A stretch of 64,000 bases of DNA from Bradyrhizobium prioriisuperbiae. Its GTDB lineage: Bacteria > Pseudomonadota > Alphaproteobacteria > Rhizobiales > Xanthobacteraceae. How positions within the stretch are numbered: position 1 is the stretch's first letter; each line of letters opens with the position of its first letter. Both the position numbers and the translations under genes were made by a program. Positions 44,107-53,438 of this stretch are shown piece by piece. Location of the stretch: NCBI RefSeq assembly GCF_032397745.1, contig NZ_CP135921.1, positions 8,172,501-8,236,500 on the forward strand, given 5' to 3'. Under the pieces are notes generated by a model, which was given only the letters and a program-made list of their open reading frames with translations, was not told the origin of the DNA and searched no databases.

Positions 44107-45324
44107 ATGTCCGAGACTGCAGACGTCATCGTTGTCGGCGCTGGCGGATTGGGCGCAGCCACCGCATATTATCTGACGGCGCGCCATAGCCTGAACGTGA
44201 TGTTGCTCGACCGGCACGGCATCGGCTCGCAGACCTCGCCGCGCGCCGCCGGCATGGTCAGTTGCCTGCGCAAGGGCGAACTGATGATCACCCTGATCAA
44301 GGATGCCTGCAGCCGGATCGAGAATTTCACCGCGGAGACCGGACAGCCGCTCGACTGGGTGCATTCCGGCAGCCTGAAAATCGCGCGCCGCCCGCAGGAC
44401 GTGGCCGTGCTGGAGACAGATCTGGCGCGCGGCCGGCACATGGCGCTGGATGTCGAGCAGGTCTCCCCAACTGAGGCTTGCGATCTCAACCCCTTCCTGA
44501 AGCCTGATGGCATCGTCGGCGCGCTGCGGATCGGCGACGACCGTTATTTCGATCCGGCGCAGATTGCGGTCGGCTTCGCGGCGGCGGCGGCGGAACGTGG
44601 CGCGCGGCTGCGCCCCGACACCGCCGTCAGCTGCGTCGCCGTCGCGGGCGGACGTGTCACCGGCGTCATCACCGCAGATGGTGCCATCACTGCTCCGGTG
44701 GTGGTCGATGCTGCCGGTGCCTGGACACGGCAGGTGGCGGAAGAAAGCGGCCTGCGTGTGCCGCTGGTGCCGACACGCCAGCAGTTGATCGTGACCGAGC
44801 CCATCGAGGGTGCCGCCGCCACGCTGCCGATGGTGCGCATCATGGATGCCGCAGTCTATGTGCGGCCCTGCCGCGGCGGCTTCCTGTGGGGCGTCTATGA
44901 GGAGGAGCCGCGCTTTTTCGACATGACCGCGCTGCCGGTCAACTTCGACATCGCCGATATGCCGCTGGATATGGCCGTCCTGCAGGCGGCAGCGGTTGCG
45001 GTCGCCGACCAGTTACCGGTCCTGAGCACGGCTGCGATCGACGAATTCCGCGGCGGCATCCCGACCATGACGGCCGACGGCCATCACATTCTCGGGCCTT
45101 CACCCGACATCACGGGCTTTTATTTCGCAAGCGGTTGCAACGTCGCCGGCCTGTCGATTGCACCAACTCTCGGCGCGTTGCTGGCGGACTGGATTGTCGA
45201 CGGCAAGCCTGCGCTCGATCTGTCGACGATGGCCGTGACACGCTTTGCCGGCACCGAATGGACCGAGCAGCAGCTCCGACGCGAGGCGGCATGGCAGTAT
45301 CGCCACTTCTATGGCGCGGTCTGA
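44107..45324 (+). CDS. FAD-dependent oxidoreductase, DAO (sarcosine/D-amino acid oxidase) family
   Basis: The 405-residue protein has the N-terminal dinucleotide fold VIVVGAGGLGAATAYYL and the DAO-family end segment (GFYFASGCNVAGLSIAPTLG). The family oxidises secondary or primary amines of N-methyl amino acids, giving H2O2 or passing electrons on. ATG 44107 has AGGAG upstream. It is convergent with the DASS transporter. A second, only distantly similar DAO-family enzyme lies at 55355. Confidence 0.9.
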   Translation: MSETADVIVVGAGGLGAATAYYLTARHSLNVMLLDRHGIGSQTSPRAAGMVSCLRKGELMITLIKDACSRIENFTAETGQPLDWVHSGSLKIARRPQDVAVLETDLARGRHMALDVEQVSPTEACDLNPFLKPDGIVGALRIGDDRYFDPAQIAVGFAAAAAERGARLRPDTAVSCVAVAGGRVTGVITADGAITAPVVVDAAGAWTRQVAEESGLRVPLVPTRQQLIVTEPIEGAAATLPMVRIMDAAVYVRPCRGGFLWGVYEEEPRFFDMTALPVNFDIADMPLDMAVLQAAAVAVADQLPVLSTAAIDEFRGGIPTMTADGHHILGPSPDITGFYFASGCNVAGLSIAPTLGALLADWIVDGKPALDLSTMAVTRFAGTEWTEQQLRREAAWQYRHFYGAV

Positions 45325-45342
45325 CGGTGGCCGGCAGCGGGG

Positions 45343-46749
45343 CTACAGGGCCCCGAGCAGCCGCCACCACAGATAATTGAGAGGCACCAGCAACACCAGC
45401 GACACCAGCGCGAGGATCAGCGCCAGGCGTGTCGCCGCCGCGATGCTGACGCCGCCAAGTTCGATCGCCACGATGATCGGCGGGGCCTGATAGGGAAAGA
45501 TCACGGTGGAAAATCCGATGACCTGCGTCATCACCACGGTGGAGAGATTAAAGCCGGTGATGGCGCTGATGTGCCGCGCCATCGGCGTGAACAGCGCCGG
45601 CTCGCCGTTCGCGGTGCCCACCAGCGACAACGACGACGCAAGACCGACCAGCGCCGCGAAATTGGCGAACGGAGCGTCGGGGCCGAGCGGCACCACATTG
45701 AGCAGGAACCGGCCGAGCAACTGGCCAAGGCCGGTATGATCGACGGTCGCCACCAGTCCGAGCAGCCCGGCCACGTAGAACACGGTGCGGAAGTTGATAT
45801 TGGCGAAGCTCTCAGGCTCGATGACACCGATCCGCGGCATCAGGCACACCACCGCGGAGGCAAGTCCGATCCACGCCGGCTGAATGTGATGGATCGCGTC
45901 AGTCATCCACAACACGAGCGTGATCGCGAGGATGCCGACCAGCCTGATCTCCTTTGCGGTGATCGGTGCCGGCTGTGCCACCGTCTCGAGCTCCCGCACC
46001 GGCGACAGCCGGTCCGGAAACAGCCAGAGGATCAGCAACACCAGCACAACGCCTTTCAGCAAGCCGAGCACCGGCGCATGCAGCAGCAGATAAGGCAGGT
46101 AGGAAAAATGCAGCCCGTAGATCGTTTCCGCGGCGCCTGCCATCACCAGGTTCGGCACATTGGCGGGCAGGATCGAGGTGGACAGCATGAAGGTGGCAAA
46201 GCCCACCGCCAGCACCACGCCGGTGCGGCCGGGACGGCCAGGCCCGAGCCCGACATGATCGGCCAGCGCCAGCATGATCGGAATCAGAAGTGAGATGCGG
46301 CCCATGTTCGAGGGCATCAGGAAGGACAACCCATAGCTCAGCGCCACCACACCCGCGATCACCGACGCATAGGACTTCGACAGCGCCTGCGCCAGCGGCT
46401 GGGCGATGCGCACGCCAAGCCCGGTCTTGCTGATGGCGAGACCGACGATCATGCCGCTCAGCACCAGCCAGAACGCCGACGAGGCGAAGCCCGAGAACAC
46501 CACAGGTGCGGGCGCAACCGCCGTCAGCATCGCCAGCGCAAAGAACATCAGCGTGGTGAGGATCTCGGGAATGGCGCCAGTGGCCCAGCAGCCCATGCAG
46601 AGCAGGCCGATGCTGGCGGCCAGCGCCACCTGCGGCGTCAGGTTGATGCTTTGACCGGCGAGCAACAGCAGCGCGGCAAGGAATGCCAGCAGCAGGAAAC
46701 GCCAGGAGATGGCCTGGCCGGTACGGGGAGCGGGCACGGTCATGGTCAT
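45343..46749 (-). CDS. SLC13/DASS-family anion symporter
   Basis: This 468-residue membrane protein has 11-12 predicted helices and paired Ser-Asn-Thr type helical hairpins (SFLMPSNMGRISLLIPI; SLVGTANGEPALFTPMA) as in citrate, sulfate and dicarboxylate carriers. It moves an organic or inorganic anion, usually with Na+. The start is ATG 46749 with AAGGA upstream. It lies 39 bases downstream of the Rieske oxygenase gene and is probably the last gene of the leftward unit from 50740. Confidence 0.9.
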   Translation of the reverse strand: MTMTVPAPRTGQAISWRFLLLAFLAALLLLAGQSINLTPQVALAASIGLLCMGCWATGAIPEILTTLMFFALAMLTAVAPAPVVFSGFASSAFWLVLSGMIVGLAISKTGLGVRIAQPLAQALSKSYASVIAGVVALSYGLSFLMPSNMGRISLLIPIMLALADHVGLGPGRPGRTGVVLAVGFATFMLSTSILPANVPNLVMAGAAETIYGLHFSYLPYLLLHAPVLGLLKGVVLVLLILWLFPDRLSPVRELETVAQPAPITAKEIRLVGILAITLVLWMTDAIHHIQPAWIGLASAVVCLMPRIGVIEPESFANINFRTVFYVAGLLGLVATVDHTGLGQLLGRFLLNVVPLGPDAPFANFAALVGLASSLSLVGTANGEPALFTPMARHISAITGFNLSTVVMTQVIGFSTVIFPYQAPPIIVAIELGGVSIAAATRLALILALVSLVLLVPLNYLWWRLLGAL

Positions 46750-46788
46750 ATCAACGCCGTCCTTCAAGACTATAACACGCCGAGGCTC

Positions 46789-47862
46789 CTACAGCGCCGG
46801 CGTTTCATCGCTCGCGACCGGCAGAGGCTGCTGTGCCGGCGGTCCGGCATCGCGCCGTAGCGGAAACGGCCCCTCGCCGGCCCGTGCCCGAATCCATCGG
46901 CGGTACTCGACGCCGAGCCGGTCGCTGCGCAGGTGCATCTCATCCTTGGGATGCAGCGGCAGCCACTTCGGCCGTTGCGACTCGACGATCTGGCGGTCTT
47001 GTCCGAACACCTTGTCCTGGCGCGCGTGGATCTGCGCCACCGTGAGATCCCAGCCGAAATTGATCGCCACCGTCAGGTGCACGATGCAGGTTTCGAGATC
47101 GATCGGCGTCACCGCCATAAAGGTGCAAAACCGCTCGGTCTCGCCGGTCTTCTTGTTGAAGTAGGCCGTGGTCGGGCAGAAGCACCAGTATTGATAACGC
47201 GCCGTCACCGGAATGCCGCGGTGATCGCCGAACGGCTGGAACACCGAGATCTCGCTGGTGGTGAGGCCGCCGTCGGTCAGGACCACCTCATAGTCGTCCA
47301 GTTCGTCCGGATTGTCCGGATTGCCATTGAGATTGGCATGCACGAATGGAAAGTGAGCCGCATCGAGGAAATTCTCGACCGCGCGCAGCGCGTTCGCCTC
47401 ATAACGATAAGGTCCAGCCTGCACCTTGCGGAAGGACGGATCGTCCCACATGGGAAACGGCGGAATGCCCGCCGACGGCTCACCCATGCAGACCCAGATG
47501 TAGCCGTAACGCTCTTCCGCATGGTGGACGAATGCGGTGGCGCGCGGCGACGGCTTCATCGCCGGATGCGCCGGATAGCGCCGGCACGCGCCGTCCGCAC
47601 CGTATTCCCAGCCGTGATACGGACACACCACGCAGCCGTCCTTGACCCAGCCGAGCGACAACCGCGCGCCGCGGTGGCGGCAATAGTCCTTCCACGCATG
47701 AATACGGCCGTGGTCGCGCCACAGGATGATGTCCTCGCCCATCAAGCGGGCCGGGACGATGGCGCCTTCGGCCACCGTTTCGCTCGGTGCCACCACATGC
47801 CAGTCATCGATCAGGGCGCGATAGTCGGTGCGCCCGCAATCCCAGGTCGGAGGTATGGTCAT
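46789..47862 (-). CDS. Rieske non-haem iron oxygenase, alpha subunit
   Basis: The 357-residue protein has Rieske cluster ligands Cys61, His63, Cys80 and His83 (CRHRG and CPYHGW) and a catalytic-domain iron site in LDAAHFPFVHANL. It resembles single-subunit O-demethylases and ring hydroxylases of the vanillate/pheophorbide type. No reductase gene is next to it. ATG 47862 has AGGA 5 bases upstream; the alternative start at 47874 does not. It follows the HpaB-like gene, which suggests successive oxidations of one compound. Confidence 0.92.
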   Translation of the reverse strand: MTIPPTWDCGRTDYRALIDDWHVVAPSETVAEGAIVPARLMGEDIILWRDHGRIHAWKDYCRHRGARLSLGWVKDGCVVCPYHGWEYGADGACRRYPAHPAMKPSPRATAFVHHAEERYGYIWVCMGEPSAGIPPFPMWDDPSFRKVQAGPYRYEANALRAVENFLDAAHFPFVHANLNGNPDNPDELDDYEVVLTDGGLTTSEISVFQPFGDHRGIPVTARYQYWCFCPTTAYFNKKTGETERFCTFMAVTPIDLETCIVHLTVAINFGWDLTVAQIHARQDKVFGQDRQIVESQRPKWLPLHPKDEMHLRSDRLGVEYRRWIRARAGEGPFPLRRDAGPPAQQPLPVASDETPAL

Positions 47863-47883
47863 ATCCGTCCTCATTGCCGAAGG

Positions 47884-49425
47884 TCAGGCGGAAGGGTTGA
47901 TCCAGGCCGGATTGGTCCATCCGGACAGGTCGTAGTCGCTCATGCAGGCTCGCACCATGTCGAGCGAATGATCGACGATGCCCTGCTTGGCGGAATGACC
48001 AAGCAGATCGAGACGCACCTGCTCGTTGTTACCCGCATAGTTGTATTCGTAGAGTTCATGGCGCCCGCCGAATTCGCTGCCGATCGCATCCCAGATCAGT
48101 TTGAACAGCTTGACGCGTTCTTCGGCACCGGAATCCGAACCCCGGTAGAAGCGATCGATCAAGGGCCGCATTTCCGGCGACAGCAGGTCGGCGGCGCTGG
48201 AGGGCATTGCGATCGGAGCCCCACCCAGCGTCGTCTCGAAGATCTCCTTGATCTTCGAGTTGAGATAGGTGCCGAAATAGCGCGCGGTGGCGGCAACTTC
48301 CAGCCGCGGCAGCACGGTGCCGTTCGGTCCCAGATCGGGCTCGGCGCACATCGCCGTGGTCAGCGACCACATCAGGTTGCGCCATCCGGCGACCTCGGCG
48401 ACCTTGGTCTGCACACCGCGAAAATCGTAGGTGCCGTTGGAGCGCAGGCCGAGGATCAGCAGACCAAGCAGGAAGTCGAGCTTGACCGCGATCTTGCTGG
48501 TCGACTGCAAGGCGTAGCGATTGAGGAACCCGGAGGCCGCATAGAACGAGCGCGCCTTTTCAATGTTGCGGTAGATCAGCACGTTCTCCCAGGGCACGAA
48601 CACATCGTCGAAGATCAGGATGGAATCGTTCTCGTCGAACCGGCTCGACAATGGATTGTCGAACGGGCTTTGCGCCGATTCCTCGTAGGAGCGCCGGCAC
48701 ATCACCTTCAGCCCGCTGGCATCCATCGGCAGAATAAACACCAGCGCAAAGTCCTCGCCCTTGCCCTTCTCATAGGACACCGCACTGTTCTGGGCGACGA
48801 ACGTGGCATTCGACAGCGCCGCGCTGGTGCCGACCATCTTGGCTCCGCGAACGATGATGCCGTCATCGCGCTCACGCACCACGTGGACGAACACATCCTC
48901 AGCCTCATGTACCGGACGGTTGCGGTCGACCGGCGGGTTAACGATGACATGGTTGAAGAACATGGCCCGCTCGGCGGCGGTCCGATACCAGCGCTGCGCG
49001 TTCGCCTCAAAAGGGTTGTAGAATTCGGGATAGGAGCCAAGGGTGGCGATGAAACCGGCCTTGTAGTCCGGGCTGCGGCCCATGAAACCGAACGTCATCC
49101 GGGCCCAGTGCGCCAATGCATCGCGCGCCTTGAACAAGTCCGCCGACGAATAGCTCGATGTAAAGTAGCGATGAGTGCGGATACCTTCGGGACTGGTGGT
49201 GAGCATCATGTCCGAGGTGGCCGGATCATGCAGCGCATCGTACAGCTTCGCCATCGAGCGGGCGGAATTTCGGAATGCCTTGTGGGTGGTGACGTCGCGC
49301 ACCCGTTCGCCGGAGATAAAGACCGTGCGCCCGTCCTTCAGGCTATCGAGATAGGACGCGCCGGTCATGAGCATATTGCTATCGGCCGTACACGCGGGCA
49401 TGTCTTCAGCTACGAGATTCTGCAT
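47884..49425 (-). CDS. HpaB-family FADH2-dependent monooxygenase
   Basis: The 513-residue protein matches 4-hydroxyphenylacetate 3-hydroxylase across its length (MTGASYLDSLKDGRTVFISG at the start; VFVPWENVLIYRN and YNYAGNNEQVRLD further on). Such enzymes use FADH2 made by a separate flavin reductase. One is encoded at 54783 in the divergent operon. Substrates are usually phenols, though relatives N-oxidise amines or open rings. AAGGAG precedes ATG 49425. Confidence 0.92.
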   Translation of the reverse strand: MQNLVAEDMPACTADSNMLMTGASYLDSLKDGRTVFISGERVRDVTTHKAFRNSARSMAKLYDALHDPATSDMMLTTSPEGIRTHRYFTSSYSSADLFKARDALAHWARMTFGFMGRSPDYKAGFIATLGSYPEFYNPFEANAQRWYRTAAERAMFFNHVIVNPPVDRNRPVHEAEDVFVHVVRERDDGIIVRGAKMVGTSAALSNATFVAQNSAVSYEKGKGEDFALVFILPMDASGLKVMCRRSYEESAQSPFDNPLSSRFDENDSILIFDDVFVPWENVLIYRNIEKARSFYAASGFLNRYALQSTSKIAVKLDFLLGLLILGLRSNGTYDFRGVQTKVAEVAGWRNLMWSLTTAMCAEPDLGPNGTVLPRLEVAATARYFGTYLNSKIKEIFETTLGGAPIAMPSSAADLLSPEMRPLIDRFYRGSDSGAEERVKLFKLIWDAIGSEFGGRHELYEYNYAGNNEQVRLDLLGHSAKQGIVDHSLDMVRACMSDYDLSGWTNPAWINPSA

Positions 49426-49468
49426 TGCTGCTGCTCCTTCAGAAGATGATAAGGCGAGGCGGTGGCGG

Positions 49469-50740
49469 TCAGATCGCAACCTCTAGTTGTGGCACAGAAG
49501 TTTCGGCAGCCACCGCGTCGGCAATGCGGTCGAGCCCTTGCGCCAGCGCCTTGTCGGGAATGGTCAGCGGCGGCATCACCTTGAGCACCTGGTCCCATGC
49601 CCCGCAGGTTTCAACGATGACTCCAACCGGGAATGCACGCTGCGCGATCCGCCGCGCCATGCCGCGGTCGGGCCAGGCCAAACCCTGCAACAGGCCGAGA
49701 CCACGCACCTGCGCACCACTCGTCTGCGCAATCTCACTGAGCCGCGTGCGCAGCAGCCTTGCCTTGCGCAGGGTGGCGGCCTCGAACGCCGGATCGCGCC
49801 ACAGCCGCAACGCCGCCGCGCCAGCGACGAAGGCGAGGTTGTTGCCGCGGAATGTGCCATTGTGCTGGCCCGGCTCCCAGACATCGATATCGGGCCGCAT
49901 CAGCACCAGCGCCATCGGCAGTCCGAAGCCGCCGATCGACTTGGCGAGACAGACGATGTCGGGCTTGAGGCCCGCCCGCTCAAAACTGAAGAAAGGCCCG
50001 GTTCGGCCGCAGCCCGCCTGAATTTCATCGACAATCAACAGCGCCCCGTGGCGATGTGCGATATCCTGCAACCGCCGCAGCCAGGTCACGCTTGCCTCGT
50101 TGAGCCCACCCTCGGCCTGCAGGGTCTCGACGATAAAGGCTGCAGGAAGATCGATGCCGCTGCCGGGATCGCCCAGCACATCTTCCAGGTAGTCGAGGGT
50201 GTCGACGCCGGCCCCGAGATAGCCGTCGAACGGCACGCGATCCACGGCCGTGAACGGCATTCCGGCCCCGCTGCGCTTGCGGCGCGCGCCCGATACCGAC
50301 AGCGCACCGAGCGACATCCCGTGGAAGCTGTTGGTGAAAGCGATTACGGTCTGCCGCGACGTCGCGCGACGCGCGAGTTTCAGCGCCGCCTCGACTGCAT
50401 TCGCCCCCGTCGGCCCGGTAAACTGGATGCGGTATTCGAGTTTGCGCGGAGCGAGGATGGTATCTTGAAACTCACGGATGAAGCCGCGCTTGGCTTCGGT
50501 ATAGAAATCCAGCGAGTGCGTCACGCCATCCGAAACCATGTAGTCAATGATGGCACGCTTCAACTCTGGATGGTTGTGGCCATAATTCAGCGCACCGGCG
50601 CCAGACAGGAAATCAATGTAGGACACTCCGCTTTCGTCGGTCAGCACGTGGCCAGAGGCCTTGCGGAATACAACCGGAACATCACGGCAGTACGATCGAA
50701 CTTTTGACTCGTACTGTTCAAAAATCCTCACGCTCTCCAT
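49469..50740 (-). CDS. Class III aminotransferase, L-2,4-diaminobutyrate:2-oxoglutarate type (EctB-like)
   Basis: The 423-residue PLP enzyme matches EctB/DABA aminotransferases throughout (FLSGAGALNYGHNHPELK; QFTGPTGANAVEAALKLAR). The PLP lysine is Lys267 (CLAKSIGG). It makes L-2,4-diaminobutyrate from aspartate semialdehyde. No ectA or ectC is nearby, so this is not ectoine synthesis. DABA feeds siderophores and other natural products, and the divergent operon begins with an N-hydroxylase module that could act on it. GGAG lies 6 bases before the ATG. Confidence 0.9.
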   Translation of the reverse strand: MESVRIFEQYESKVRSYCRDVPVVFRKASGHVLTDESGVSYIDFLSGAGALNYGHNHPELKRAIIDYMVSDGVTHSLDFYTEAKRGFIREFQDTILAPRKLEYRIQFTGPTGANAVEAALKLARRATSRQTVIAFTNSFHGMSLGALSVSGARRKRSGAGMPFTAVDRVPFDGYLGAGVDTLDYLEDVLGDPGSGIDLPAAFIVETLQAEGGLNEASVTWLRRLQDIAHRHGALLIVDEIQAGCGRTGPFFSFERAGLKPDIVCLAKSIGGFGLPMALVLMRPDIDVWEPGQHNGTFRGNNLAFVAGAAALRLWRDPAFEAATLRKARLLRTRLSEIAQTSGAQVRGLGLLQGLAWPDRGMARRIAQRAFPVGVIVETCGAWDQVLKVMPPLTIPDKALAQGLDRIADAVAAETSVPQLEVAI

Positions 50741-50800
50741 CGCGTTCTCCTCATCTTCGGGCCGTGAATACTCGGCGAGTGACGGCCCTCTATCCGGGTC

Positions 50801-50830
50801 TTGTCACCCGTGTTATGAAACACGTATCAT
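50801..50830 (+). promoter_or_regulatory. Likely sigma-70 promoter with internal operator
   Basis: TTGTCA (50801-50806) and TATCAT (50825-50830) are spaced by 18 bases and face the MetRS-like/N-hydroxylase operon. Between them GTGTT and AACAC arms with a 4-base centre (50810-50823) form a palindrome well placed for repression. Confidence 0.55.
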
Positions 50831-50875
50831 GAGATTTAGGGGGATGTCCACGTCATCCCGCGGGGATCGTCGTCC

Positions 50876-51475
50876 ATGGGATTGCAGGCAGGACAGCACG
50901 ACGGCAGCAGCGATGGTGCGGACGCACAACCACACGGCCTTGAACCTGCGCATCACCTTATGATTGTCATCGCGCTGTCGCGGATGTTTGCCGCATTGAA
51001 CCGCCTCGCCGCCCGCGCGCCGCTGGCCGCGCGCGAATATGCGGCGGTGCCGTCGTCCCGCATCGCGCTGCTGCACGCCGAGCTCGCAGGCGAATGCTGG
51101 CGACAGGCGCGCGCAGAGACCGCGACGTCAAGCGGCGCAATTCATGTCGCCCGCTGCATCGACGGCCTCGCCGAGGCCGCGGCGATGCTGACCGAGCGCC
51201 GTTTCCGCGTCGTCAACTGGGCGGCGGAAGCCGGCGTGATCTGGCTCCAGCTCCAGGCCCTTGCCGTGTGCCTGCGGCCGCTCGTGCCTGGCATCGCGCA
51301 ACGCCTGTCCGCAGCGCTGACCGGCCAGCCGCCGGCCTGGCCTCAACTCGGCGGCCTGCAGGGTGTGCGCCTGCATATCATTCCGCGCAGCGTGCTCGCC
51401 GACGGCGATGCCTCTCATTCCCTCCTACCTATCGTCCACCACGACCGGACCAGCGAAGAAAGCCACCGCACATGA
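50876..51475 (+). CDS. MetRS anticodon-binding-domain-like helical protein
   Basis: This 199-residue protein lacks any catalytic motif of a tRNA synthetase. From about residue 85 it reads like the helical anticodon-binding domain of methionyl-tRNA synthetase, most clearly in LQALAVCLRPLVPGIAQRLS followed by a WPQLGGL segment. The first ~30 residues are low in structure; an alternative start is ATG 50960 (MIVIALSRMFAAL). Its stop overlaps the N-hydroxylase start (ATGA). In known hydrazine synthetases a MetRS-like part, fused to a cupin, works with such an N-hydroxylase; here only this helical part exists. The assignment is by eye. Confidence 0.6.
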   Translation: MGLQAGQHDGSSDGADAQPHGLEPAHHLMIVIALSRMFAALNRLAARAPLAAREYAAVPSSRIALLHAELAGECWRQARAETATSSGAIHVARCIDGLAEAAAMLTERRFRVVNWAAEAGVIWLQLQALAVCLRPLVPGIAQRLSAALTGQPPAWPQLGGLQGVRLHIIPRSVLADGDASHSLLPIVHHDRTSEESHRT

Positions 51476-52794
51476 CGCGACAGATCTTCGACATCATCGG
51501 CATCGGTTTCGGCCCCGCCAACATCGCGCTGGCCGCGGCGCTGGAAGAGCGGCGGGACCGGCACTCCGTGTTGTTCCTCGAGAAGGCCGACGAACCCGCA
51601 TGGCAGCCCGGCATGCTGCTCGGCGGCTCGGACATCCAGAACAATCCGCTGCGCGACCTGGTAACGCCGCGTAACCCGCGCAGCCGCTATTCATTCACGA
51701 ACTTCCTGCATGAGCAGGGTCGGCTGTTCGAATATCTCAACCTCGGCATCGAGTTTCCGCTCCGCAAGGAGTATGCGCAGTACGTGGTGTGGGTGGCGCG
51801 CAATTTCGACCGCTGGGTTCGTTATGGACGCGATGTCGCTGACATCAGCGTCGATGTCGCGGACGGCCGCGCGATCTTCATCGTCTCCACGCACAGCGGC
51901 GAGACCTTCGCGGGCCGCAGCCTGATTGCAGCGCCGGGACGCACGCCCCTCATCCCCGAGCAGTTTACGCAGTTGATGGGAGATCGGGTGGTGCACCTGA
52001 CCGGATACTTGCCCACGCTGCAGAAATTGACCCGCAACGGGCCTCTGGCGCGGGTCTGCGTGGTGGGAGGCAGCCAGAGCGCGGTCGAACTCGTGCTCGA
52101 TCTGTCGGCACGGCTTCCCGGCGCCGAGATCGTCAACGTGCAGCGCGGCTTCGGTTTCGCGCTGAAGGACACGAGCCCTTTCAGCGATCACGTCTATTTT
52201 CCGGAGCATGTGGACTACTATTTCAACGCCTCGCCACGCAGCAAAGCGATCATCGACGCACAACTCAAACGCACCAACTATTCGTCAGCGGACGGCGACG
52301 TCATCCATCGCCTGTATCTCACCATGTATGAGCAGAAGCTCGACGGCGATCCGCGCATCAAGATCCACGCCAACACCCGGATTACCGGCGTTACACAACA
52401 CGCCGACGAACTCGTCCTCGGTCTTGAGGAGGTGCATCGGCACGATCGCAGCGAACTGCGAACCGATCTGGTGGTGCTCGCCACCGGCTTTCGCAATCTC
52501 GGCCCAGGCATCTCGGAAGAGCGCCTGCCGCAACTGCTCGCCCCGATCGCCGACCGGCTTGCAACCAACGAGGCCGGCGTCCTCAACGTCGCTCGCGATT
52601 ACCGACTTCACCCAAGCAGATCGGACGCAACATTGCCGCCGATCTATCTCAACGGCTTGTGCGAAAGCAGCCATGGCATGGGCGACGCCGGTTCGTTCAG
52701 CCTGCTGTCGCTGCGCGCCGAACTGATCGCGCAATCGCTCGATGCGGCCCTCGCCGGTGCCGGGCACGACGCATCACTGCTGCAGGCCTCGTAG
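51472..52794 (+). CDS. Flavin-dependent amine N-hydroxylase (SidA/PvdA/IucD family)
   Basis: The 440-residue enzyme has the FAD motif GIGFGPAN (10-17), NADPH motif GGSQSA (199-204) and the ATGF motif (337-340) of ornithine and lysine N-monooxygenases. It also has the family's WQPGMLLGGSDIQ and DLVTPRNPRSRYSFTNFL segments. It should hydroxylate the side-chain amine of a basic amino acid. The adjacent DABA aminotransferase makes L-2,4-diaminobutyrate a strong candidate substrate, by inference. Its start overlaps the stop of the MetRS-like gene. Confidence 0.92.
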   Translation: MTRQIFDIIGIGFGPANIALAAALEERRDRHSVLFLEKADEPAWQPGMLLGGSDIQNNPLRDLVTPRNPRSRYSFTNFLHEQGRLFEYLNLGIEFPLRKEYAQYVVWVARNFDRWVRYGRDVADISVDVADGRAIFIVSTHSGETFAGRSLIAAPGRTPLIPEQFTQLMGDRVVHLTGYLPTLQKLTRNGPLARVCVVGGSQSAVELVLDLSARLPGAEIVNVQRGFGFALKDTSPFSDHVYFPEHVDYYFNASPRSKAIIDAQLKRTNYSSADGDVIHRLYLTMYEQKLDGDPRIKIHANTRITGVTQHADELVLGLEEVHRHDRSELRTDLVVLATGFRNLGPGISEERLPQLLAPIADRLATNEAGVLNVARDYRLHPSRSDATLPPIYLNGLCESSHGMGDAGSFSLLSLRAELIAQSLDAALAGAGHDASLLQAS

Positions 52795-52814
52795 GACCGC
52801 CCATAGGACCGCCC

Positions 52815-53438
52815 ATGTATCACTACCCGAGCTATCTCGAGACCGATCTGCAACGGCTGATCCCGGTGATGAAGGCCTATCCGCTCGGCCTCATCGTCAC
52901 CTCCGACGGCACGCAATTCGGCGCCACCCATATTCCGCTGATGATCGAGCCCGCAGCGGACGGCGGGGTCAGGCTGCTCGGGCATATGGATGCGGCTAAT
53001 CCGCAGCTCGCCGAGCTCGACAATCGGCCCGTTTATGTGGTGTTTTTCGGCCCCGACACCTACATCTCGCCCAGTGTCTACGTCACGCGGCAGCTCCCGA
53101 CCTGGAACTACGTCACGATCCATGCCGAGGGGCGCAGCCGTGTCGAAGCTCCCGGCGTCGGCATCTTCGACGACATCGCACGCCTCGCCGAACAGTCCGA
53201 GCCGCCCGCAGGCTGGACATTCGACAAAAGCGAACCGGCTATCACCCGGCTCGCACCGCTGATCCGCCGAGTCATCATCGACGTCACGCGCATCGAAGGC
53301 CGCTTCAAGCTCTCGCAGGAAAAGAGCGCGGCCGACCAGCAGGCGGCGGCCAATCACCTGATCGCCCAGAGCGCGCCGGAGCGGCGCGCGCTGCTCGACG
53401 ATCTCTGTCGACGGAGGACGAACAATGACCCTGGCTAG
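52815..53438 (+). CDS. PaiB-family FMN-binding split-barrel protein
   Basis: The 207-residue protein matches PaiB-type proteins (PSYLETDLQRLIPVMKAYPLG; QLPTWNYVTIHAEG), which have a PNPOx-like FMN-binding barrel. The group is named for a Bacillus regulator, but many members are probably small flavin oxidoreductases or flavin chaperones. It lies 20 bases after the N-hydroxylase and overlaps the next gene by 14 bases. In this cluster a redox role is as likely as a regulatory one. Confidence 0.82.
   Translation: MYHYPSYLETDLQRLIPVMKAYPLGLIVTSDGTQFGATHIPLMIEPAADGGVRLLGHMDAANPQLAELDNRPVYVVFFGPDTYISPSVYVTRQLPTWNYVTIHAEGRSRVEAPGVGIFDDIARLAEQSEPPAGWTFDKSEPAITRLAPLIRRVIIDVTRIEGRFKLSQEKSAADQQAAANHLIAQSAPERRALLDDLCRRRTNNDPG

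Noticed and set aside
46933..49449. Very long open frame (838 codons) on the + strand opposite the Rieske and HpaB genes
   Set aside because: Its composition is rich in Arg, His and Gly with no recognisable domain, and the opposite strand carries two clear enzymes with ribosome sites. It is a GC-rich antisense shadow.
49469..50740. Ectoine biosynthesis, from the EctB-like gene
   Set aside because: No ectA, ectC or ectD is adjacent; the neighbours are oxygenases and an N-hydroxylase.
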